DNA of 18,263 bases from contig NZ_DLMO01000056.1 in the NCBI RefSeq assembly GCF_002479325.1, positions 1 to 18,263 of the forward strand, written 5' to 3'. The stretch comes from Brevundimonas sp. UBA7534 (lineage in GTDB: Bacteria; Pseudomonadota; Alphaproteobacteria; Caulobacterales; Caulobacteraceae). This document shows, one piece after another, positions 1-7,293 of this stretch (positions are counted from its first letter, which is position 1; each line of letters starts with the position of its first letter). A model generated the notes under the pieces. It was not told the DNA's origin and searched no databases. It worked only from the letters and a program-made list of their open reading frames with translations. The position numbers were made by a program, and so were the translations under genes.

Positions 1-566
1 GCGACGCCCTGGCCGGCATGACCTTCGGCAGCGAGACATCCGGCGGTTTTGAAGACATCGAGGTCTCGGGCCTGCGGATCGAACACCCCGTGCCGCTGGG
101 AATCTTCTTCAAGTCGGGCCACACGCGGGGCGGCGTCATTTCCAACATCCGGCTGCACGACATCCATCTGCATGACGTGCGCACCCTCTTCCGGGTGAAT
201 CTGAACTGGTATCCGAACTACAGCTACGCAACGATCCCGTCGGGGATCGACGACGTCCCCGACTACTGGCGGGCCCTGGCGACGCCGGTGCCGCGCGCGC
301 AGGGGATACCCCACATCCACGACGTGCGCCTGTCCGACATCAAGGCGGTGGGCGGCAAGGTCGGCTTCGAGGCCGCCGCCTACCCCGAGGCGCCGCTCAA
401 GGACTTTTTGTTCGAGCGCCTGGACTGGGACGTTCAGGACGCCGGGACCATCGCCGACGCGGAAAACTGGCGCTTCGTCGACTGCAACATCGACACCCTG
501 GACGGCAAGGCGCCGAAGGTGACCGATTCGACCGGCGTGACGGGCCTGCGCGACCGCGTCTTCTGA
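1..566 (+). CDS. GH28 (polygalacturonase-like) glycoside hydrolase, 3' end only
   Basis: The gene runs in from the left edge. The first complete codon is at position 3 and the TGA is at 564-566, so only the last 187 residues are visible. They read as the C-terminal part of a right-handed beta-helix: the segment GMTFGSETSGGFEDIEV matches the GH28 block around the 'GHG..IGSE.SGG' motif, followed by short repeating strands (ISNIRLHDIHLHDV, IHDVRLSDIKAV) typical of helix turns. GH28 enzymes hydrolyse galacturonic or rhamnogalacturonan linkages, usually outside the cytoplasm, which suits the pectin genes that follow. The position normally held by the family's conserved His in GHG reads Ala (codon 12-14). 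The protein may therefore be a divergent subfamily member or act on another substrate. The catalytic Asp residues and any signal peptide lie outside the window. The family call is fairly safe; the substrate is not. Confidence 0.75.
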   Translation, partial: DALAGMTFGSETSGGFEDIEVSGLRIEHPVPLGIFFKSGHTRGGVISNIRLHDIHLHDVRTLFRVNLNWYPNYSYATIPSGIDDVPDYWRALATPVPRAQGIPHIHDVRLSDIKAVGGKVGFEAAAYPEAPLKDFLFERLDWDVQDAGTIADAENWRFVDCNIDTLDGKAPKVTDSTGVTGLRDRVF

Positions 567-588
567 AGGCCCGCGAGACCAAAAAGAA

Positions 589-613
589 GGCCCGAAGCGG
601 TTCGCTTCGGGCC
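589..613 (-). terminator. Intrinsic terminator of the TonB receptor gene, possibly bidirectional
   Basis: There is a perfect inverted repeat with 10-11 bp arms (GGCCCGAAGC at 589-598 against GCTTCGGGCC at 604-613) and a very short loop. Read on the minus strand, the hairpin is followed by TTCTTTTT (578-588 region), a classical U-tract, so it mainly ends the leftward receptor transcript 35 bp past its stop codon. The + side has no T-run, so termination of the GH28 gene there would be weaker. Confidence 0.8.
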
Positions 614-647
614 AGTCAATCACGCTGGAAGATTCAGGGAGGGAAGT

Positions 648-3398
648 TCAGTACTTCCAGCGCAATCCCACGGCGATCTCGCGGCCGGTGTGCCGGTAGT
701 CCGAGATGCGGTTCGTCACATCGACGTATCGATCGTTGTACTCGTCGGTCAGGTTGATGCCTTCCAGCGAGAAGGTCAGGCTGTCCGTGATGTCGTAGGA
801 CATCGAGGCGTCGACGTAGGTCGTGCTGTTCATGCCTTCTTCCGAGTTGCCGTTGCTGCCGGGGAAGGACATCAGATAGCCGCTGCGGTAGGCGGCCGAG
901 ACGCGCGCCTGGAACGGACCTTCCTCATAATACAAGGTGGCGTTGACGGTGTTCTTGGACTGCCCGGTCAGCCGGTTCTTGCCGGATGCGCCGTAGTCGA
1001 CTTCCGAATCGACATAGGTGAAGTTGCCGACAAAGCCGAAGTTCGACCAGACGCCAGGCAGGAAGGTGAAGGGCTGCTGGTATTGGATTTCCAACCCGTG
1101 CAGTTCGCCCCCTTCGCCGTTCAGGCTGCGCGTGACCTCAAAGATTGCATCGGGACTGACGATGTTTTGCAGGAGTTCATCGGGCAGTCCCAACTGATTC
1201 CAGGGTAGCGAATCCGTTCGGGTCGTGATGAAGCTGTCGATGTCCTTGTAGAACACCGCCGCAGCCAGCAGGCCTTCGTTCTGGAAATACCACTCCACCG
1301 ACAGGTCGTAGTTGGTGGCCCGGAACGGATCCAGCAGCGGATTGCCGTACTTCACGGTGAGAGTCGTCGGAGAGACGCTGCCGCCAGGCGTCAGGTTGCC
1401 CAACGACGGACGCGACATCACCTTGGCGGCGCCAAAGCGGAGCACCAGATCGTCGCGGGGTTCGATCGCTAGATTGAACGAAGGCAGCACATCGTCGTAG
1501 TCGTTGTTGGCTGTGACGTAGTCGTAGGTGGTAACGCCGCCTTGACTGACCTGCTGCCAGCCCTTGGACTCGACTTCCGTCCTGGCGTAGCGGACGCCGA
1601 CGTTGCCACGCACCACCATGTTGGCGACGTCCGTGTTGAAGTCGGTCTGGAAGAAGACGCCGTTGTCCGTCTCGCTTACCTCCCGGTCGCTCTGCTTGTT
1701 GACCAGGGTTGCGTCATAGTCGCTGAGGAAGCCGGCGATTTTCCATATATCTGGGATGATATAATCAAGCGTCGAGCCGGCGGGAATGTCGATGCCGCCA
1801 TCGATGCTGACGACCCTGCCGATGGAATCGACGTCGGTGAGGCGGTCGGCCCCCACGGTCGCGTCGCTTTCACGTTTGAACTCGAACGTCTTGAAACCGT
1901 AAGTCCTATATTCGCCGCCGAATTTGAAGGTCAGCGAAGGATTGAAGTCGTACTCGATCGCTCCCGCAGCGACGTTGTTGTCGAAATCGCCGCCGCTCGA
2001 ACTCCGCGACGCCTTGGTCAGGGTGAAGCCTTCTCCCGACGTCGTATCGAATCCATAGTTGATCATCGGCAGACGATCATTGTCGCGGAAGTCGATGGTG
2101 TAGCCGTTCACGCCCAACTTTTCGAAAGCGTAGGCGACGTTGAGCGGAGTGCGGGCCTCCGACTTGTTCGCCCCCAACTTCAAATTGCCCCGCAGGCGAT
2201 CAGTGAAATCGTGACGGATGTTCAGGGACGCTTGGCCGAAGGTGCTTTCGTTGCGGGTGAAGCCGTTCTCAGACCGAACCATGACGTTGTCGAACACAGC
2301 GTAGGAGAAGGCGTTCTTCGCCGCATCGATTTCGTAATCGCGCAGGATGACCTTATCCACGCCTTCGGTGTTGGTCGAGGCGTTGGAGTTACGAGCGAAC
2401 GACCAGGCCTCGATATTGGGGCTTTCCAGCTCCGAGTTGAGACGCGACCAGAGCAGGTCCAAGACCACTTCGGTGCGATCGCTGGGGCGCCATTGGAATG
2501 AACTGGTAATGCCCAGGCGATCTTCCTGGGTGTTGCCGAAGGTGTAGCGGGGTATGCGAGGGTAGAAGGCGCTCAGCACCTCGGTCCGCTGCGCTTCGGT
2601 GGTGCAAGGGATGCAGCCGCCGAAGTTCTGTCCGACGCCGTAGGCGCGGGTTGGATCACCGCGTTGCCAGCGCGTCGTGTTGAAGCTCTCCAGAACGGGC
2701 GACCGTTCGGAATAGGCGACTGAGACCAGGCCGCCGAAGGTGCGGTTCTCGTTGGTCCAGCTCAACAAGCCGGCCAGGCGCGGAATGGTCTTTTCGGAGA
2801 GGTCATTGTAGGACGCCTGCGTCGACAAGGCGGCGTTCAGTCCGCTTCCGCCGAAATCCATCGGCCGACCGGTCTGCAGATCGACCGTCGCGCCCAGCGA
2901 GCCCTCCTCGATCTCGGCCGATTGGGTCTTGCGCACCTTGATGCTGTTGAACAGTTCCGAGGCGAACATCGAGAAGTCGAAGCTGCGGTTGCGGTTGCCG
3001 CCCGAGGCCGCCTGGGCCTCCAGGCCATTGATCCGGGTGCGGGTAAAGTCCGAGCTCAGGCCGCGCACAGAGATGGTCGTGCCCTGGCCGTTGACGCGGT
3101 CGATGGTCACGCCGGGCAGACGTTGGATGGCTTCGGCCAGGTTCTGATCGGGGAAGTCGGCGATGTCCTCGGCCAGGATGGCGTCAACCGCACCGGCCTC
3201 CTGACGCTTGATGTTCAGGGCTTGCTGCAGGCTGGAACGGAAACCGGTGACGACGATGTCCTCCACCTGGGCGGCCTCCGGCGTCTGCGCCGGATCGGTT
3301 GTCTCCGGGGCGGTCTGAGCCAGCGCTGGCGCGGCCATTGCGAGCACGGCCAGGGACGCGCCATGGGCGCACATCGTGCGTAGAGTGGTTCGCTTCAT
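648..3398 (-). CDS. TonB-dependent outer-membrane receptor (oligosaccharide uptake)
   Basis: This 916-residue outer-membrane active transporter is powered by TonB-ExbBD. Residues 1-27 form a Sec signal peptide ending APALA-Q. A TonB-box-like segment VEDIVVTGF lies at about 45-53. The plug domain follows, with the hallmark stretches DFPDQNLAEAIQRLPGV and ISVRGLSSDFTRTRINGL (about 81-125). The long beta-barrel ends in an aromatic residue (LRWKY), as outer-membrane proteins do. I chose the ATG at 3398 because GGGAGA precedes it by a good distance and the signal peptide begins there; an in-frame extension to 3509 would run through the regulatory region. Proteins of this type in Caulobacter and Sphingomonas relatives often import plant-derived oligosaccharides. 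The pectin context suggests (rhamno)galacturonan fragments, which is inference. It is separated from the upstream lyase gene by 132 bp carrying operator-like sequences, and it has its own terminator. Confidence 0.93.
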   Translation of the reverse strand: MKRTTLRTMCAHGASLAVLAMAAPALAQTAPETTDPAQTPEAAQVEDIVVTGFRSSLQQALNIKRQEAGAVDAILAEDIADFPDQNLAEAIQRLPGVTIDRVNGQGTTISVRGLSSDFTRTRINGLEAQAASGGNRNRSFDFSMFASELFNSIKVRKTQSAEIEEGSLGATVDLQTGRPMDFGGSGLNAALSTQASYNDLSEKTIPRLAGLLSWTNENRTFGGLVSVAYSERSPVLESFNTTRWQRGDPTRAYGVGQNFGGCIPCTTEAQRTEVLSAFYPRIPRYTFGNTQEDRLGITSSFQWRPSDRTEVVLDLLWSRLNSELESPNIEAWSFARNSNASTNTEGVDKVILRDYEIDAAKNAFSYAVFDNVMVRSENGFTRNESTFGQASLNIRHDFTDRLRGNLKLGANKSEARTPLNVAYAFEKLGVNGYTIDFRDNDRLPMINYGFDTTSGEGFTLTKASRSSSGGDFDNNVAAGAIEYDFNPSLTFKFGGEYRTYGFKTFEFKRESDATVGADRLTDVDSIGRVVSIDGGIDIPAGSTLDYIIPDIWKIAGFLSDYDATLVNKQSDREVSETDNGVFFQTDFNTDVANMVVRGNVGVRYARTEVESKGWQQVSQGGVTTYDYVTANNDYDDVLPSFNLAIEPRDDLVLRFGAAKVMSRPSLGNLTPGGSVSPTTLTVKYGNPLLDPFRATNYDLSVEWYFQNEGLLAAAVFYKDIDSFITTRTDSLPWNQLGLPDELLQNIVSPDAIFEVTRSLNGEGGELHGLEIQYQQPFTFLPGVWSNFGFVGNFTYVDSEVDYGASGKNRLTGQSKNTVNATLYYEEGPFQARVSAAYRSGYLMSFPGSNGNSEEGMNSTTYVDASMSYDITDSLTFSLEGINLTDEYNDRYVDVTNRISDYRHTGREIAVGLRWKY

Positions 3399-3421
3399 CC
3401 TGTTTCTCCCGTCCGGCGCTT

Positions 3422-3435
3422 TGGCACCGGTGTCA
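3422..3435 (-). promoter_or_regulatory. LacI-type operator candidate in the TonB receptor leader
   Basis: The minus strand reads TGACACCGGTGCCA, a 14-bp palindrome with a central CG and one mismatched pair. This is the shape of LacI-family operators. It sits 24-37 bp upstream of the receptor ATG, downstream of any likely promoter, which suits repression. No LacI-family gene is in the window, so the cognate regulator would be encoded elsewhere. The evidence is the sequence pattern alone. Confidence 0.45.
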
Positions 3436-3483
3436 TTTTTTGGTATTGTATCGCGCATAGTCGGACGCGTGACGTGCCACCTA

Positions 3484-3512
3484 TTGCAACAGCTTCTCGT
3501 ATTTTGCAACAG
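3484..3512 (-). promoter_or_regulatory. Paired 9-bp direct repeats (CTGTTGCAA) upstream of the TonB receptor gene
   Basis: CTGTTGCAA (minus strand) occurs twice, at 3504-3512 and 3484-3492, with starts exactly 20 bp apart. That is about two helical turns, so both copies face the same side of the DNA. They lie 86-114 bp upstream of the receptor ATG, a usual place for an activator. A near copy (TGTAGCAAAA, minus strand) occurs at 12486-12495 ahead of the IclR gene. Function is inferred from placement. Confidence 0.4.
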
Positions 3513-3530
3513 ACATGTGATGGGGGCGGC

Positions 3531-4988
3531 TCAACCGGCCCGCGCGACCTCGACCGCGTAGACGTGGTTCGTCCCGTGCATGTTGGATACGAACAAGATC
3601 CACCGGCCGTCGGGGGTGAAGGTCAGGTTCGGCTCCAGCCGATAGTCGTGGTTGGACATGTCCACGATCCGTTCCGAACGCATGTAGAGCGGGTCGATCA
3701 GATCGTCCTGGTCGCTGGAGGGATCGGCGTCGACGACGGGTTCGGGCCGCAGCAGCACCAGCCATTTGCCGTCGCGGGCATGGGCGACCATGTCCTCGTC
3801 GCCGCCATCGCCGGCGAACAGCGCGCCGTCCGGCGAGACGTTGTAGTGCACGGACCAGTCGTTGCGCTCGACCCGGCGATAGGTGCGCTTGCCCGTCTCC
3901 AGATCGACCGAGGCGACCCAGAAAACCTGGCCGCGGGGCGTCTGCAGATCGTAGTGGACCTGGCTTCCGTCCGGGCTGAACCACTCGTGACCGAAAATCT
4001 CGAAGTTCATGGTCCGCTGATGCGTCTTGCGCAGGTCGGAGCCATCGACCTTCATCGTCCACATCCGGTCGACCCGGTGCCACGGTCCCTCGTGGCAGAA
4101 GATCAGACGCTGGGGATCGGTCGGCGAAAACTGGGTGTGGCCGATCCACTCGTTGGTCTTGTGGATCACGCGGCGTTCGCCGGTGGCCGTGTCGATGACG
4201 AAAATCTCCATCGGATAGCGCGCGGCCCAGCGCTGCAGCATCCGGACGCCCTTGGCGCGGGCGAAGTTCAGCGGCTTGCCGTCTGGTCCGTCGGCCTCGT
4301 ACTCCGCCTGATCGAAGCGGCGGTTGCGCGGATCGTTGACGCCGGGCTGGAGCGGCTCGGATCCATAGGCCACGAAGCCCAGCAGCAGGGTCTCGTCAGC
4401 GTTGACCGAGTTGACGTTTCCGTTCGGGATGCGGGCGATCTGTCGGGTCTGGCGCGTGTCGACGTCGATGACGAACAGGGTCTTGGCGCGATCCATCAGC
4501 TGGGCGTCGCCTGGCTCGGTGACCGAATAATACACGCTGCGGTTCCGGCGTCCCGTGAACATCAGGTCAGCGTGGGGGTCCGGCACGAGGACGCTGAGGT
4601 CCCACGTCCGCAGATCCACGGTGGAGATGCCCTGCGGCGTGGAGATGACCATCAGGTCGGGCGCGCCCGCCTTTGGGACGACGAACATGTTCTTGTAGAA
4701 ATAGGGCTTGCCGCCGCCGTCATCGGGCGAGACGCGGCGGATGCGGTGTCCCGTCTTCGGGTCGATCCAATTCGTCGGCGCCGGACCCGACCATTGCGGC
4801 GGCTGATGCGGCGTCGCCTGCGTCGAAGGCGGGGCCGTGTTGGGCGCGGGCCACTGCGGCGCTTCCCCCGGCGCCGGCGGCGACGAAGGGCTTTGAGCAG
4901 CGGCGGCGGGGGCGGCCCGGGCGATCAGGGCGCCGGCCGCGGGAGCGGCGAAAAGCCCTTTCAGCGCGGCGCGTCGGGAGGTCGTCAT
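3531..4988 (-). CDS. ogl: Oligogalacturonate lyase (PL22 family), Tat-exported
   Basis: This 485-residue protein is related to Ogl, which splits unsaturated digalacturonate into 5-keto-4-deoxyuronate. The start at 4988 has AAAGAGGA 8 bp upstream and opens a twin-arginine signal (SRRAALKG at 4-11, then an Ala-rich stretch to about 32), so it should act in the periplasm. Residues 33-70 are a Pro-rich linker. The rest is a seven-bladed beta-propeller with the family signature NEWIGHTQFSP...IFCHEGPWHRVDRMW at 279-310, GHEWFSPDG at 333-341 and HYNVSPDG at 381-388. Classical cytoplasmic Ogl is about 388 residues, so this one is about 100 longer, mostly at the N-terminus. In the last blade, where the classical enzyme has a His-Pro-His metal motif as I remember it, this protein has Glu-Pro-Asn (452-454). 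It is the last gene of the rhamnose operon, 22 bp after the glycosidase gene. Confidence 0.88.
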   Translation of the reverse strand: MTTSRRAALKGLFAAPAAGALIARAAPAAAAQSPSSPPAPGEAPQWPAPNTAPPSTQATPHQPPQWSGPAPTNWIDPKTGHRIRRVSPDDGGGKPYFYKNMFVVPKAGAPDLMVISTPQGISTVDLRTWDLSVLVPDPHADLMFTGRRNRSVYYSVTEPGDAQLMDRAKTLFVIDVDTRQTRQIARIPNGNVNSVNADETLLLGFVAYGSEPLQPGVNDPRNRRFDQAEYEADGPDGKPLNFARAKGVRMLQRWAARYPMEIFVIDTATGERRVIHKTNEWIGHTQFSPTDPQRLIFCHEGPWHRVDRMWTMKVDGSDLRKTHQRTMNFEIFGHEWFSPDGSQVHYDLQTPRGQVFWVASVDLETGKRTYRRVERNDWSVHYNVSPDGALFAGDGGDEDMVAHARDGKWLVLLRPEPVVDADPSSDQDDLIDPLYMRSERIVDMSNHDYRLEPNLTFTPDGRWILFVSNMHGTNHVYAVEVARAG

Positions 4989-5010
4989 GAGGCGGTCCTC
5001 TTTCTTGAGA

Positions 5011-7293
5011 TCAGGGGGCGGGCGCCAGGCCCTCGACGCGGACGGTCCAGCCATCCTTGGGGAAGCCCGGCGCGTGGCCGGAGGAGCCGTCCCAGCCGGC
5101 GGCCATCAGGCCGACGGCCATCAGCAGCGAGCCGTTGGAAGGGAAGTAGGTCTCGGCGGCGCGTCGATAGCCGGGGCCATCGGGATTGACCGCCATCTCG
5201 ACGCCGCCGGCGCCGGCCGACACCGGCACCAATTCATCGGCGTGCTCGTCCAGGTGGACGCGCGGCGTCATGCCCGTCGGGCCCCACTGGTTGTTCTTCA
5301 GATCGGCGAACAGCCAGTCGACCGCCTTTTCCGGCTCGCCCAGCCGGGCGGCGGTCATGGCCATCATGGGGAAATCCCAGCCCCAAGTCTGGCGCACGTC
5401 CCAGTTCGCCTCCACCGCCTCGAAGGTGCGGCGCATGGCGATGGGGTCGATCCGCTCGCCCTGAATGAAGCCGTAGGCCATCAGGAAGGACGGGTGGTCG
5501 CGGTTCTTGCACTGGGCCGCCGCGGCGTGGCGCCGGCAGGCCTCGGACTTGGCCGTGTCCCAGAAGTCCGGCACGCTCTCGACCGGCAGATACAGGCCGT
5601 CCTTCATCGGCGGCGGGGCGATGCGCGCCAGGGCCTGGTCCCAATCGGCGCGGCGGGGCTTGCCCTGACGCTGCTGCCAGGACTGCGCCGTCTCCAGCGC
5701 CCAGCGGAAGTATTCCACCTCGAAGGTCGGATTGATCGTGGTCAGGGGATCGTAGTTCTCCTGAGCCGGGATCAGCGGCGTGCCCAGGTTCAGGCGGTCG
5801 CCGTCCGGCAGCGGCCAGGAGGCCAGGAGGTCGGCGGTCGCCTCGACCAGCTCGCCGTAGCGATCCAGCAGGGCCGGGTCCCTTTCCGCGCGCCAGACCA
5901 ATTCGGCCAGCAGGATCGGATGCGGCTGCTGCCACATGATGAAGGGCGACACCAGGCTGGGGCTGTTGCGGCCCTCGGGTCCGACCATCTTGGGCCACCA
6001 CGCGCCTTGGACATGGTGGCGCGCGGCCTCGGCGCGGGCGTGGTCGAGGTTTCCCAGATACCAGGGCAGGCTGCGCTCCAGCATCTCGGGGCGGCCCCAC
6101 AGGGCCTGCCAGCCGGAATGCCAAGGGTGCATCTCCAGATGGAACTTGCCGTACCAGCTGTTGGAGAAAAGGCCTTCTTCCTGCGGCGGCAGTTCGCCCG
6201 CGCCGTTCACCGCCGACAGATATTGCGACAGCACCACCCGGCGCTCGAGCTCGGCGGCGCGCGGGTCGGTGCTGCCGGAGAAGTCGACGGCGCCCCCCTG
6301 GGTCCAGAAGGCGCGCCAATGGGCGGTCGTCGCCTGGGCGCCGTCGGCGAAGGCGGGCGTGGCGACATTGCTGTTCGCCGGGTCGAAGCGGACCATGACC
6401 TCAAGCCGCTCACCGCCAGACGAAGCGACACGGAAATCGGTCTCGCCGGCCTGTTCGATGCGGCCGTCGCCGGCGATGGCGGAGACGTAGGTCGTGTCGT
6501 CCAGCGTGCGGCGGATACGGGTCTCGCGGTCCGTTCGGCTGACGACCGTCAGGCTCTGCGCGCCCGCATCGTCGAAAGTGGTCGTGTCGGGATTGATCGC
6601 GGGGTTCACGCCCGGATAGCGAATGCGAACGCCCAGTCCGTCGCTGGCGACCAGGGGGGACGCGATCTCCACCATCACCATGTCCAGCGTCGGGTGGACG
6701 CGGGTCACGACCTGCACCGGCCGACCGTCGTAGGTGAAGCGACTGGTCAGGGTTCCGGACCACAGGTCCAGGGTCTGGCGCGTGTCGGCGACCTTGGCGA
6801 AGTCCAGGGCGCGGCCGTCGGCGAAGGTCAGACCGATGCGGCTCAGGGAAAACCGGTGCGGATTGGCGCGCAGCCAAGTGTAGGCGGGGTTGGTCTCGGC
6901 CACGTCCCAGGACGTCATCCAGGCGTAGGGCTGTGCGCCCCGTCCGGGCACCGGCACATCGATCAGCCCGTCCTGTTCCGTGTAGCCCTCCGGGTTGGGG
7001 AAGCTGTGCCAGGCCCACTGGGCCATGGTCATCAGCGGCGCCAGTTCCGAATACTGTTCGGGAAAGGTCTGAAGGCCGGTGATGTCGGCGGTGAAGCCCA
7101 GGTCGCCGTTGCCCAACTGGATCGGCGCATGGCGGTCGATGGCCGTCAGGACGACGTTGTGGCGGGTCACCAGGGCATGGCGGTCGATGGGCGCGGCCGG
7201 GATTGCGGCGGGGACGGGCTGCGCGACCTGGGCGCAGGCGGCCGCCGGAGCGACCAGCAGCGTGAAGACCACAAGGGCCCAGCGCAACCTCAT
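5011..7293 (-). CDS. Exported six-hairpin-like glycosidase, family not assigned
   Basis: This 760-residue protein has a signal peptide at residues 1-21 (MRLRWALVVFTLL, Ala-rich, Cys at 20). The end of the signal could be a weak lipobox (AAAC) or a normal SPase I site. An N-terminal beta-rich part opens with APIQLGNGDLGFTADITG at about 56-73, resembling the first domain of GH95/GH65-type enzymes. The C-terminal half is helical with Trp- and His-rich stretches (NSWYGKFHLEMHPWHSGWQALWGRPEM near 375-400, DVRQTWGWDFPMMA later), consistent with an (alpha/alpha)6 barrel. I do not recognise a named CAZy family and see no GH78 or GH105 signature. The ATG overlaps the transporter stop by one base (TGATG) behind a good GGAGG, so it is translationally coupled. 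The operon suggests release of L-rhamnose or another deoxy-sugar from pectin fragments in the periplasm. The hydrolase call is moderately sure; the substrate is a guess. Confidence 0.6.
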   Translation of the reverse strand: MRLRWALVVFTLLVAPAAACAQVAQPVPAAIPAAPIDRHALVTRHNVVLTAIDRHAPIQLGNGDLGFTADITGLQTFPEQYSELAPLMTMAQWAWHSFPNPEGYTEQDGLIDVPVPGRGAQPYAWMTSWDVAETNPAYTWLRANPHRFSLSRIGLTFADGRALDFAKVADTRQTLDLWSGTLTSRFTYDGRPVQVVTRVHPTLDMVMVEIASPLVASDGLGVRIRYPGVNPAINPDTTTFDDAGAQSLTVVSRTDRETRIRRTLDDTTYVSAIAGDGRIEQAGETDFRVASSGGERLEVMVRFDPANSNVATPAFADGAQATTAHWRAFWTQGGAVDFSGSTDPRAAELERRVVLSQYLSAVNGAGELPPQEEGLFSNSWYGKFHLEMHPWHSGWQALWGRPEMLERSLPWYLGNLDHARAEAARHHVQGAWWPKMVGPEGRNSPSLVSPFIMWQQPHPILLAELVWRAERDPALLDRYGELVEATADLLASWPLPDGDRLNLGTPLIPAQENYDPLTTINPTFEVEYFRWALETAQSWQQRQGKPRRADWDQALARIAPPPMKDGLYLPVESVPDFWDTAKSEACRRHAAAAQCKNRDHPSFLMAYGFIQGERIDPIAMRRTFEAVEANWDVRQTWGWDFPMMAMTAARLGEPEKAVDWLFADLKNNQWGPTGMTPRVHLDEHADELVPVSAGAGGVEMAVNPDGPGYRRAAETYFPSNGSLLMAVGLMAAGWDGSSGHAPGFPKDGWTVRVEGLAPAP

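Noticed and set aside
3474..5189. Long + strand reading frame (571 codons) opposite the oligogalacturonate lyase
   Set aside because: The opposite strand carries a clear PL22 protein; this frame has Arg-rich low-complexity sequence and no recognisable fold.
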